Source: Weissella paramesenteroides ATCC 33313 (GTDB taxonomy: Bacteria > Bacillota > Bacilli > Lactobacillales > Lactobacillaceae). Taken from it: a stretch of 64,000 nt of DNA. The stretch spans positions 186,001-250,000 of the forward strand of contig NZ_GG697132.1 of assembly GCF_000160575.1 (NCBI RefSeq). Reading direction: 5' to 3'. Under the pieces are notes generated by a model. It made no database searches, had not been told where the DNA came from, and saw only the letters and a program-made list of their open reading frames with translations. How positions within the stretch are numbered: position 1 is the first letter of the stretch; each line of letters begins with the position of its first letter. Made by a program: the position numbers and the translations under genes. Shown one piece after another: positions 1 to 7,980 of this stretch.

Positions 1-1720
1 AAGCTTGCAAAGCAAATGTTTTTGCATACCAACCATTTTGTGAGATCAACGAATCATGCGTTCCTCTTTCAATAATTTGACCATCTTGCATAACCAATAT
101 CTCATCAGCATCCATCACCGAACTTAAACGATGTGAAGCAATAATGGTCGTCTTATTTTGTCGCTCCTGGCGTAACGTCTGTAAAATTGCTGTTTCCGTT
201 TCAGCATCCACCGCTGATAGTGCATCATCCAAAATCAGTAGCTCAGGATCAATCAATAATGCACGGGCAATGGCTAGTCGTTGTCGTTGACCACCTGATA
301 ATGAAATCCCTTCTTCACCAACTGGTGTATCATAACCTTCCGGCATATTATCTACCTGTTCTGCTAAATCGCTTTTATAAGCAGCTTCCTCAACTTCAGC
401 TTGCGTTGCATTTGGACGTGCAAAACGAATATTTTCACGAACGGTGTCAGAAAACAGATACGTTTCCTGTGGAACGTATCCAATCGCTGGCATATATGCA
501 TCCAGTTGATACTGGCAAATATCTAATGTATTAAACGTTATTGCACCTTGATAATTATCAAATTCTCGTAATAACAACCGAATAATCGTACTTTTCCCAG
601 ATCCAACTGATCCAACCAAACCTAACGTTTTACCAGCTGCAATATTGAAATTAATATTTGTTAACGCTGGAGCTGTTGCCCCCGGAAAGGTGAATGATGC
701 AACTTGATAATCGACATTTCCTACTGGTGTTTTATTCACAGCATCTTCAGGTTCAATAATGCTACTTTTTTCTGCCATAATTGCTTCAATTCGATCATAA
801 CTTGCATTACCACGTTCTAAAGTATTGAATAACATACCTAAAGCAAACATCGGCCAAACAAGCATTGATAAATAAGAGACAAACGAAACTAATGCACCTA
901 AAGTAATTACCGAAGTATTTACTAAATGACCACCATAGATAATCGTAACAACATATGAAATGGCCATAATCATCGTTGTAATCGGATCAAATAAGGCATC
1001 TAGTTTATTCACATGTTGATTAATCGTAATCGTGTCATCAATCTGTTGATTAAAATCTTGTATATCTGCCGCTTCTTGACCAAAACTTTTGATAACTTTG
1101 ACACCACTAATGCTTTCTTGCGCTTTGTTATTCAATCGTGAAAATGCTGCTTGTGATTTTTTAAAGGCAATATGCATCTTATTACCGAGTGTACGTGCCA
1201 TCACTGCCAATAATGGCAATGGTAAGATAGCAATCAAGGTCAGCCGCCAGTCAACAACTAACATCATGGCAATCAAAGTTGTGCCACCCGTTATCAATGA
1301 GTCTGCAAATTGCAGAATACCACCACCAGCAACTCGTTGAATAGCTGATAAATCATTTGTCGCATGCGCCATCAAATCACCCGTACGATACCGCTGAAAA
1401 AAAGCTGTATCCATTTGCATATAATGCCAAAAAATACGGTGACGCAATAATGATTCTAATTTTGCCGCTTCACCCCAAATTGCATTACGCCACATATAAC
1501 GTGCGATGTACTGGATAATAGCAACTGCTACTAACCCACCTAATAGCAGAAACAGATAATCAGCAGTTAGTTTTTCGTCACGAATTAAATCGACAAGGTG
1601 CCCGATAATCCAAGGTGGAAAAATACCAAAGATAGCCGTTAGCACTAATCCCAGCACCCCAATGGCATAAATTCGCCATTCCTGTTTAAAATACCAACTT
1701 AATTTTATGAAAATGCTCAC
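1..1720 (-). CDS. ABC exporter (membrane + ATPase half-transporter), 3' end outside the window
   Basis: About 573 codons are visible and the reading frame is still open at base 1, so the C-terminus is missing. The start is a GTG at 1720, preceded by AGGAGGTGAGA; an ATG next to it runs straight into TGA and is excluded. The N-terminal half is a type 1 exporter membrane domain with several hydrophobic segments. The C-terminal half is an ATPase with Walker A (GSVGSGKS), signature LSGGQRQR, Walker B (LLILDDALSAVD) and an H-loop (ASHRLSS). Overall order and wording resemble YheI/BmrC-type half-transporters, which usually pair with a second subunit as a heterodimeric multidrug exporter; the partner would lie beyond base 1. 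The substrate cannot be told from sequence. Confidence 0.9.
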   Translation of the reverse strand, partial: MSIFIKLSWYFKQEWRIYAIGVLGLVLTAIFGIFPPWIIGHLVDLIRDEKLTADYLFLLLGGLVAVAIIQYIARYMWRNAIWGEAAKLESLLRHRIFWHYMQMDTAFFQRYRTGDLMAHATNDLSAIQRVAGGGILQFADSLITGGTTLIAMMLVVDWRLTLIAILPLPLLAVMARTLGNKMHIAFKKSQAAFSRLNNKAQESISGVKVIKSFGQEAADIQDFNQQIDDTITINQHVNKLDALFDPITTMIMAISYVVTIIYGGHLVNTSVITLGALVSFVSYLSMLVWPMFALGMLFNTLERGNASYDRIEAIMAEKSSIIEPEDAVNKTPVGNVDYQVASFTFPGATAPALTNINFNIAAGKTLGLVGSVGSGKSTIIRLLLREFDNYQGAITFNTLDICQYQLDAYMPAIGYVPQETYLFSDTVRENIRFARPNATQAEVEEAAYKSDLAEQVDNMPEGYDTPVGEEGISLSGGQRQRLAIARALLIDPELLILDDALSAVDAETETAILQTLRQERQNKTTIIASHRLSSVMDADEILVMQDGQIIERGTHDSLISQNGWYAKTFALQA

Positions 1721-1825
1721 ATTCTCACCTCCTTGAATATTAAATTAAAAATGCATGATAATATATTTTATACCATTTTAATACGCAAATAACTAGTTTC
1801 TGATGTTACTGCCAAATTTTCCAAT

Positions 1826-1867
1826 TAAAAACCCCACACTCATCACTGTAGACGCGAGAAGTGTGGG
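1826..1867 (-). terminator. Rho-independent terminator of the VOC protein gene
   Basis: CCCACACT (1833-1840) pairs with AGTGTGGG (1860-1867) and is followed on the minus strand by a run of five T. It sits just after the stop codon at 1878. Confidence 0.8.
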
Positions 1868-1877
1868 TAATCCCCTA

Positions 1878-2711
1878 CTATTCATGATTGATTGTTAATG
1901 TCGAACCCATTGGATCAACAATGACGATTTGAGCATGAGAATTTTCAATTAAACCTGGCATTTGTTCTGCACGTTGTGTTAACAGTGCAAAGTACTTTTC
2001 GTCGACAATCACCTGCCAACCAACTAGACCAGCTTCATCAAGATGGCGACGGTCACTATGGCGACTTTGCCATAGATTAACCGCATGATGGTGGTGATAA
2101 TGATTATTCGAATAAAAACTAGCACCCGGCCGCATATCAGTTACTAAATCCATCTGTAAAAAGTCTAAAAAGAAGTGATCAGCCACGTCTAAGTCATTCC
2201 CCATAAAATGTAAATGGCCAATTTTCATTCCCACCGGAAATCCTGACCATTCATGTGTTTTTTTAGCTAGTAGCGCATCAGCATCAACTTCATCAGTGCC
2301 CATCTTTACCTGTCCATCTGTCCACTGCCAACCTGCTGCATCACGATCATGATAAAGTTCAAGACCATTTCCTTCAAAGTCATTAATATACAGTGCTTCA
2401 CTGACCGTATGATCACCTGCACCAACCGGAATCTGTAGTGTTAGCAAACGATGTAACAACGAAGCTAATTCTGCTGCGTTTGGAAATAATAACGCAACAT
2501 GATACAGTCCTGTTTGAGCAACAGTTTGTGCTTTACCATTTAATAACATTGTTAGAAACGGTGCTTCACCTTCTCGAAACGCATAATCAATATGGTTTTC
2601 ATCTGATGAGACATCGACTAAGCCCAAAACTTTTTCATAAAAAACACGTGTCCGTTCTTCATCTACAACACGCATTGTTAAACGTTGAATATCATATCTT
2701 GCCGTTTTCAT
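1878..2711 (-). CDS. VOC-family ring-cleaving dioxygenase/glyoxalase-like protein (CatE type)
   Basis: About 277 residues with two tandem vicinal-oxygen-chelate modules. The first begins at YDIQRLTMRVVDEERTRVFYEKVLG and the second at KIGHLHFMGNDLDVADHFFLDFL. This is the two-module layout of catechol-2,3-dioxygenase-like proteins such as Bacillus CatE. Candidate metal ligands are the His in LYHVALLF, the His in IGHLHFMG and the Glu in GNGLELYHD. The start at 2711 (MKTARYD) is chosen because the family begins near here and GGAAAG lies at workable distance; an ATG nine bases upstream has almost no room for a ribosome site. It is a single gene with its own terminator. The substrate is unknown; many LAB copies have no aromatic pathway around them. 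Confidence 0.8.
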   Translation of the reverse strand: MKTARYDIQRLTMRVVDEERTRVFYEKVLGLVDVSSDENHIDYAFREGEAPFLTMLLNGKAQTVAQTGLYHVALLFPNAAELASLLHRLLTLQIPVGAGDHTVSEALYINDFEGNGLELYHDRDAAGWQWTDGQVKMGTDEVDADALLAKKTHEWSGFPVGMKIGHLHFMGNDLDVADHFFLDFLQMDLVTDMRPGASFYSNNHYHHHHAVNLWQSRHSDRRHLDEAGLVGWQVIVDEKYFALLTQRAEQMPGLIENSHAQIVIVDPMGSTLTINHE

Positions 2712-2777
2712 TTTACACATCTCTTTCCTTATTTTACCTACTAAAAGTAAGTGTATCACAGATTACTTATAACGAGC

Positions 2778-2827
2778 AAAAAGAAAAGAACCAAAGTTGG
2801 GACATAGCCTTTTTGGCCCAACTTTGA
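2778..2827 (-). terminator. Terminator hairpin of the TTGGGACA family
   Basis: CCAAAGTTGGG (2791-2801) pairs with CCCAACTTTG (2817-2826). On the minus strand it is followed by GGTTCTTTTCTTTTT, so it probably ends the gene that stops at 2880. It belongs to a family also seen near 52365, 60676 and 61700. Confidence 0.65.
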
Positions 2828-2879
2828 TTCTTAGCCTTATTCTAAATAATGTATTTTTGCCTGCTTTCATCTTAATCAC

Positions 2880-4046
2880 TTATGATTCAGACACGGTCGT
2901 TCCGTCATTGAAAGTGATGTTTGCTTGTGATTCTGAAGTTGCCGATGAACTTTCAGCTTGTTCGTTAACAATGCTAGCAAAGTTATTCTGTAAATCAGCA
3001 TTTTGCGTTGGCGATAAGGTTAGATCCTCACCACTTGCCGTTTCTGTCGCGTAGACAGTACCTTGACCATCATGAATCACGAAGAAATAAGTCGTTGGTG
3101 CATCCGAACCTTGTCGTGAACCAGTCGCAACTGCAACAACTTGATAGTCAGCCTTTTTGTCTGCCTTAGGTGACCAGGTAAATGATACATCTTTATTATC
3201 AAGTTTTAGATGACCATCTAGCTTACCCTTTTGCAATGCTTCGGGGAACTTATAGGTTAAGTGTTGTGGTGTCCCACCATCATAAGTACCAACATAGGTT
3301 TGACCGACTGCCTGTTGCCAGACTCCCATGTAATCAGCTAACTCTTTCATTTGGCTATCTGACCACTGGGCAGCTACCTTTTCAGGTGTTTTTTTCTTCT
3401 CACTACTTGACTTCTTTTTTTCACTACTATTTTTCTTGCTATCTGTTTTTGTTTTCTTTGATGTTTTTGCCGAGCTTGCTTTTGACTTACTTGTATCTTT
3501 TTGGGTGGTTTCCGTACCAATTTGGGCATTTTGTTGATTGTGTCTTACCACCACAACCCCACCACCAATTAATACGATTAGCACAACGACCGCTGCAATA
3601 ATCAGATCATAATTATATTTTGGCTTCTTGTTCTTTGTTGGTTGTAACTCTTCAGCTGTCTCCAACGATTGCCCTTCAGTCAAATCACCTGAATCCAAGG
3701 GTTCCTGATCTGCAACACTATCATTTTCAACAGAAGCAGCTTGTTCATCTTCAACATTCTCAGGCTGATTTACCTCAGCCGACTCTTCAATAGAAGGTTC
3801 ATCCGCCACATCATCCCCGGATTGTACTTCATCCGCTGTTGAATCAGTTTTATCCTCGCTAATCGGATTCTCTGCTACAGAAGGTGCTGCTGTTTCAGAC
3901 TCAGTTGCTGATTCTTCGTCAGGTAACTGCTCATCTGCTTGAATTCTCTCACGCAAATGTTTCGTCATATCATTAAATTCATCTTCTGTAATAGCACCAG
4001 CTTCCAATAAATCTTGGTACTGGCGCAATCTTTCTTTATCGGTCAT
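2880..4046 (-). CDS. Membrane-anchored protein with SHOCT-like N-terminus and DUF4767-like extracellular domain
   Basis: 388 residues. Residues 1-35 (KERLRQYQDLLEAGAITEDEF) look like a SHOCT module, normally found at C-termini. Then follow a long acidic Glu/Asp/Ser linker (about 36-138), one strong membrane helix (about 146-167, LIIAAVVVLIVLIGGGVVVV), a Lys/Ser-rich stretch (about 185-222) and a C-terminal domain starting at QWSDSQMKELADYMGVW. That Trp-led start resembles DUF4767, known from lactobacillar envelope proteins. Topology should be N-in/C-out, with the Lys-rich stalk touching the wall. Function is unknown. It stands alone between two oppositely placed regulatory regions. Confidence 0.7.
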   Translation of the reverse strand: MTDKERLRQYQDLLEAGAITEDEFNDMTKHLRERIQADEQLPDEESATESETAAPSVAENPISEDKTDSTADEVQSGDDVADEPSIEESAEVNQPENVEDEQAASVENDSVADQEPLDSGDLTEGQSLETAEELQPTKNKKPKYNYDLIIAAVVVLIVLIGGGVVVVRHNQQNAQIGTETTQKDTSKSKASSAKTSKKTKTDSKKNSSEKKKSSSEKKKTPEKVAAQWSDSQMKELADYMGVWQQAVGQTYVGTYDGGTPQHLTYKFPEALQKGKLDGHLKLDNKDVSFTWSPKADKKADYQVVAVATGSRQGSDAPTTYFFVIHDGQGTVYATETASGEDLTLSPTQNADLQNNFASIVNEQAESSSATSESQANITFNDGTTVSES

Positions 4047-4163
4047 CGTTTAAATCCTCCAATAACCTAATGAGATTTATTTCTTCTTTCCATTATCCCA
4101 TACAATAGGTGGGTCACGCGAATATTTCTTTTGCTCTGGCTAAAAATGATGAATGATTAAATA

Positions 4164-4365
4164 ATGAAAATAATTTTTATTTTTTCTAGTCATCAAAATA
4201 ATTTTATATACCAATATAGTCATTCACATGCTTGTTTTTGACGAAAATCCTTATCACATTGAAATGCACAAACGTTTTAAAGATTGATAATATGCGATTA
4301 TATACTTTTTCTATCACATCAAGTGTTAAAAGTTTCTTTAAATAAATAATTGAAAATAATTTTCA
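4164..4365. promoter_or_regulatory. AT-rich intergenic region with two Fur/PerR-like 7-1-7 palindromes
   Basis: The 396-base gap between the divergent genes at 4046 and 4443 has no ORF I can support. TGAAAATAATTTTCA at 4351-4365 is a perfect 7-1-7 palindrome, and TGAAAATAATTTTTA at 4164-4178 is a near copy. The Bacillus Fur/PerR/Zur consensus has the same 7-1-7 form (TGATAATnATTATCA for Fur). Two copies flank the gap, one toward each gene. Assignment to a given regulator is inference. Confidence 0.35.
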
Positions 4366-4402
4366 TCGCATTTGTGAATATATACCATTGCAAAAAATCA
4401 CC

Positions 4403-4431
4403 TTGTATTACTCATATTTTAGCTGTATACT
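4403..4431 (+). promoter_or_regulatory. Sigma-A promoter for the nucleotidase-fba pair
   Basis: -35 TTGTAT (4403-4408), 17-base spacer, -10 TATACT (4426-4431). Transcription would start near 4438, only a few bases before the ATG at 4443, which bears on the start choice of the next gene. Confidence 0.6.
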
Positions 4432-4442
4432 CATTTTGCGTC

Positions 4443-5066
4443 ATGTCATTACATATCACGCAGAAAAGAGGGGCTTCTATCAAAAAATTATTTATCGATA
4501 TGGACAATACACTAGTTGATACTTTGCCTGTATTAAATGCTGAAAGTCAAAATGTCCAAAAATATAACGTTAAAAAACCAGACCAAATTCCTGGCATCTT
4601 CCGCCACCTAAAACCATTACCTGGTGCAATAGAAGGTGTCAAAGAATTAGCCAAACACTTTGATTTATACATTCTTTCCACTGCGCCTTGGGAAAATCCT
4701 AGTTCTTGGCAAGATAAAATCAACTGGCTAACCGAGTACTTCGGTAATGATGCAGACAGTCCCTTTTACAAAAAGGTTGTCTTAACTCATCAAAAGAATT
4801 TAGTAAAAATGCCAGATAGCCTGTTATTAGACGATCGCCCTTATCATGGTGCTAGTGATTGGGACGATGCCAAAATAGATAGTTTTTGGCTACAATACGG
4901 CTATGATAGTCGACTTGTATGGACCGCAGAACTGGTGCCTTTTTTGATTAGCATCGCCAATTCAAACGAGGGCTCTCTGCGTGACGATATCGCCTATGCG
5001 AATAAACAAAACCAATACGCGTTGCGTCATGCAACCACAGAATTTAAAAAAGAAAGTTGGGAATAA
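4443..5066 (+). CDS. 5'(3')-deoxyribonucleotidase-like HAD phosphatase
   Basis: HAD-superfamily hydrolase of the NT5C/5'-nucleotidase kind. It has DMDNTLVD (motif I, Asp19 and Asp21 in this numbering), LSTAPWENPSSWQDK with motif II Ser/Thr and the conserved Lys, and LLLDDRPYHGA (motif III Asp pair). It would dephosphorylate deoxynucleoside monophosphates in the cytoplasm. Start choice is awkward: ATG 4443 has no ribosome site and lies about 5 bases after the predicted transcript start, while AAAAGAGGGG (4464-4473) sits at ideal distance before an in-frame ATC at 4479 giving (M)KKLFIDMDNTL, the usual start of the family. fba follows after three bases. Function is well supported; the start is not. 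Confidence 0.8.
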   Translation: MSLHITQKRGASIKKLFIDMDNTLVDTLPVLNAESQNVQKYNVKKPDQIPGIFRHLKPLPGAIEGVKELAKHFDLYILSTAPWENPSSWQDKINWLTEYFGNDADSPFYKKVVLTHQKNLVKMPDSLLLDDRPYHGASDWDDAKIDSFWLQYGYDSRLVWTAELVPFLISIANSNEGSLRDDIAYANKQNQYALRHATTEFKKESWE

Positions 5067-5069
5067 AAA

Positions 5070-5951
5070 ATGACTATTGTTTCAGGAAAAGATGTTGTTT
5101 CAAAAGCTCGTTTATCAGGATATGCTGTCGGTGCATTTAACACCAACAATCTTGAGTGGACAGAAGCCATTTTACGTGTTGCACAAGCCCAACAAGCACC
5201 TACAATCGTCGCTGCTTCAATGGGTGCCATTAAGTATATGGGTGGTTTCAAAACAGTTGCTGACTTAATTCGTAACTTGGATCACGAGTTAAACATCACC
5301 GTACCAATTGCAATTCATCTTGATCATGGTGATTATGAAGCTGCAAAATCTGCCATCGCTGCTGGATTTACATCCGTCATGTTTGATGGTTCACATCTAC
5401 CATTAGAGGAAAACCTAGCCAAAACGCGTGAAATCGTTGCCTTGGCACATGCTAAAGGTATCTCGGTAGAAGCCGAAGTTGGTACAATTGGTGGCGAAGA
5501 AGATGGTATTATCGGCGATGGTGAAATTGCACCTGTTGAAGAAACAATTGCTATGGTAGAAACTGGTATTGATTTCTTAGCAGCTGGTATCGGTAACATT
5601 CATGGTCCTTATCCAGATAATTGGCAAGGTCTCCACCTCGACCATTTGCAAAAGATTACAACAGCCATTGATGAAGCTGCTGGTTATAAAGTACCTGTGG
5701 TCTTACATGGTGGTTCAGGTGTTCCTGATGATCAAATTCGAACAGCAATTTCGATGGGTGTTTCAAAGGTTAACGTTAATACTGAAGCCCAATTAGCCTT
5801 CCACCAAGCGTTGCGTGATTTCATTTTGGCTGATCATGACTTGGAAGGTAAGAACTACGACCCACGTAAGTTACTTGCACCTGGTGTAAAAGCCATTGAG
5901 AATGCTCTAGTAGATCGTATTGCTGTGTTCGGCAGCGCTAACCACGCTTAG
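5070..5951 (+). CDS. fba: Class II fructose-bisphosphate aldolase
   Basis: 293 residues, zinc-dependent aldolase. It shows the LDHGD catalytic/zinc segment (about 84-88), VMFDGSHLPLEEN, the GIGNIHGPYP zinc His and VLHGGSG phosphate loop, and INVNTE-like VNVNTEAQLAF. It cleaves fructose-1,6-bisphosphate to DHAP and glyceraldehyde-3-phosphate; tagatose-bisphosphate specificity (GatY/KbaY) cannot be excluded by eye. It follows the nucleotidase gene by 3 bases, so the two are one transcript ending at the hairpin at 5969. Many heterofermentative LAB lack this enzyme, so its presence may matter mainly for gluconeogenic flow or pentose-pathway exchange. Confidence 0.9.
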   Translation: MTIVSGKDVVSKARLSGYAVGAFNTNNLEWTEAILRVAQAQQAPTIVAASMGAIKYMGGFKTVADLIRNLDHELNITVPIAIHLDHGDYEAAKSAIAAGFTSVMFDGSHLPLEENLAKTREIVALAHAKGISVEAEVGTIGGEEDGIIGDGEIAPVEETIAMVETGIDFLAAGIGNIHGPYPDNWQGLHLDHLQKITTAIDEAAGYKVPVVLHGGSGVPDDQIRTAISMGVSKVNVNTEAQLAFHQALRDFILADHDLEGKNYDPRKLLAPGVKAIENALVDRIAVFGSANHA

Positions 5952-5968
5952 TCAATAAAATACTAGCA

Positions 5969-6021
5969 AAAAACAAGCTATCACTGACTAAAAGTTTGCC
6001 AGTAAGATAGCTTGTTTTTTT
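5969..6021 (+). terminator. Terminator after fba
   Basis: AACAAGCTATC pairs with GATAGCTTGTT (ending near 6016) and is followed by seven T. Confidence 0.85.
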
Positions 6022-6124
6022 GCGGATCAACATAATTAAATCTACTACTTTACGACTAGCTAAGGTAGTATATTGTTTAGTCAGTTTCAGGCATCACACC
6101 AAATTAAAAGGACAACCAATCTCT

Positions 6125-7192
6125 ATGAATAACATTTTTAATTATCAACGATTCCTTTGGGTTATAACGACCTGCCTACTGTTGATAATCATACTATTCG
6201 GTACACTACCTTTATTTATTCTCACTGCCATTTTTATTTTCGTATTCCTAGTGATTAAACTATTTACGATGGTGCCCTATTCACTCGGTTTGAAAATCAT
6301 CCTATTTATTAGTTACACCATTACACTAATTCTGCAGCTTGTTTTTTATATTAGTGTTGTTTTCTCAAATCAAGGAACGCATCAACTGCTACTGCACTTT
6401 ATTGCAGCAGCAACATTACCATTGCCATTTTTACTGGAAGATGTTGTTATTTACACAAAAAATACATCTTTTTATTTACCTTCTGTTGAAGAAGTAAGCA
6501 CAATTACTTTTTCACAGATGAAGCATCATCAAAAACGTATTTACCAAGCAGTAAATACATTTGGTAAATTCCGTCATACACTATCAATGCATAATCTCCA
6601 AGAAATTTTTAGTGATTTAAATCGGCATAGTGCCATCCGCTATGTAAATAATGGCTCTTTAGATAATGATTATTTTCAAAAGGCTGAACAATCTCTAACT
6701 GACCCTGGTCTCTACATCGTCATTTCAAACACCGGTAGTGCTGCCAGTGAACTAATTGGTTTATTCACGCAAAAACAATTTAATCACGCTTCACTTAGCT
6801 TTGATGCCGATTTAACAACTATCATTAGCTACAATGGTGGTGAACGTGTCTATCCGCCTGGCTTAAATCCTGAAATGATTCATGCTTTCCATAAAAAAGC
6901 TGATGCATCAGTGTTAATTTATCGTCTCCCAGTGTCAGTTACTCAAAAACGAAAAGTCATTGATACCATTAAACAAATCAATCAGACGGGTAGCGCCTAT
7001 AACATACTGGGCCTAGTCACAAAACATTCGATGCGTCGTAACATCATGTTTTGCTCACAATTTGTTTATACCATGTTGCAAATTGCCGATGCGACCTACT
7101 TTGATAAAGAACCTGGTCATGTGCAACCAACCGATTTCATTGAGTTAGATTATCATAGGAAGCTAACGTATGTTTCAGAGATAAAGTTTTAA
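6125..7192 (+). CDS. Membrane protein with permuted papain-like (YiiX/NlpC-P60 type) C-terminal domain
   Basis: 355 residues from ATG 6125, chosen for AAAGGA upstream and because the longer frame has no ribosome site. Three to four hydrophobic helices fill residues 8-108. The soluble C-terminal part (about 190-355) reads DPGLYIVISNTGSAASELIG ... FNHASLSF ... AYNILGL ... MFCSQFVYTML: His221 and Cys310 are the likely catalytic pair in circularly permuted papain-fold order (His before Cys), as in YiiX/YebB-like proteins. Members of this fold include lipid-directed hydrolases and acyltransferases as well as peptidases, so the substrate is open. Stand-alone gene between terminators. Confidence 0.65.
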   Translation: MNNIFNYQRFLWVITTCLLLIIILFGTLPLFILTAIFIFVFLVIKLFTMVPYSLGLKIILFISYTITLILQLVFYISVVFSNQGTHQLLLHFIAAATLPLPFLLEDVVIYTKNTSFYLPSVEEVSTITFSQMKHHQKRIYQAVNTFGKFRHTLSMHNLQEIFSDLNRHSAIRYVNNGSLDNDYFQKAEQSLTDPGLYIVISNTGSAASELIGLFTQKQFNHASLSFDADLTTIISYNGGERVYPPGLNPEMIHAFHKKADASVLIYRLPVSVTQKRKVIDTIKQINQTGSAYNILGLVTKHSMRRNIMFCSQFVYTMLQIADATYFDKEPGHVQPTDFIELDYHRKLTYVSEIKF

Positions 7193-7204
7193 AACATGAG
7201 CATT

Positions 7205-7250
7205 CTAAAAAAACTTGTGCAGCTATTTTTCACAACTGCACAAGTTTTTT
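7205..7250. terminator. Bidirectional terminator between converging genes
   Basis: AAAAAACTTGTGCAG pairs with CTGCACAAGTTTTTT; A- and T-runs on both sides let it serve both the + gene ending at 7192 and the - gene ending at 7250. Confidence 0.85.
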
Positions 7251-7828
7251 CATTCCCCTATAAACACCCAAATATGCCGTAATTCCTTTTGAATCACTTC
7301 CTTTGAAAAGGAGGTTAATGCGTGATTCTTGTTTTCATTATCATTAGGGTCCAGTAACCGAATATATTCGTCATCTGCGTGCGTTAGAACCATGATGTGA
7401 CCAACTGTTGTAAATCGACCAGGTTTCACAGAAATGAGCACTGGCACGTTGTTTTTTAGGTATGGTAATGCATCCGCAACGTTTGTCCCAAGATCCTTAT
7501 ACTTATAACCATACTTTTCTGCAAAAGCAGGAAAAATAGACCATAAGGTGCCGGAATCTGTAAAATAGTCATTCCCCGCCCAATTAAGCACTTGATTAAT
7601 CGTTAATGGTGTATGTTGCCAATAAGCATTAATCATTGCTAATGAAGCAATGGCGCATGCGTTGTTACCAACCGTTGCATCGGTTCCCCAGCCATAAATT
7701 TCATTAGCCCACCGTTCATCAGTCTGCAAAATTAAGTCATCATTTAATCCTTGTGCTTTTAACTGTTCCCTGACAGCCATGCCATAGCTTTTCATTAGAT
7801 TTTCCAAATTTTCTACCCAGCTATCCAT
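7250..7828 (-). CDS. C39-like cysteine peptidase domain protein, cytoplasmic
   Basis: 192 residues matching the Peptidase_C39_2 layout: Gln35 (LILQTDERW, oxyanion position), Cys58 in NNACAIASLAMI, His144 in VGHIMVLTH and Asp160 in LLDPNDNEN. All active-site residues are present. There is no signal peptide, no membrane helix and no ABC transporter fused to it, unlike bacteriocin-processing C39 exporters. Residues 1-30 form a short charged helix ahead of the domain. The ribosome site is weak, so a slightly later start (MKSYGMAV) is possible. Substrate unknown; nothing nearby suggests a bacteriocin precursor. Confidence 0.75.
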   Translation of the reverse strand: MDSWVENLENLMKSYGMAVREQLKAQGLNDDLILQTDERWANEIYGWGTDATVGNNACAIASLAMINAYWQHTPLTINQVLNWAGNDYFTDSGTLWSIFPAFAEKYGYKYKDLGTNVADALPYLKNNVPVLISVKPGRFTTVGHIMVLTHADDEYIRLLDPNDNENKNHALTSFSKEVIQKELRHIWVFIGE

Positions 7829-7927
7829 TCAGCCACTTCATTGGCTAAATTTATTTTTATATCAATAAATTTATTATACTCCGCTCATAATTTTATTAAC
7901 TATAAAAAGACTAATGAATTCTACGCC

Positions 7928-7970
7928 AGAAAAAAAGTACCATCAGCATAGCGCTAATGGTACTTTTTGC
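7928..7970. terminator. Terminator after pyruvate oxidase gene
   Basis: AAAAAAAGTACCAT pairs with ATGGTACTTTTT across the loop CAGCATAGCGCTA. It lies just beyond the stop codon at 7981. Confidence 0.85.
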
Positions 7971-7980
7971 ATTCATTTAA

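Noticed and set aside
3182-3601. A 139-codon frame opposite the DUF4767-like gene
   Set aside because: Antisense shadow without ribosome site.
7250-7828. C39 peptidase as part of a bacteriocin system
   Set aside because: No transporter domain, no double-glycine precursor and no immunity gene nearby.
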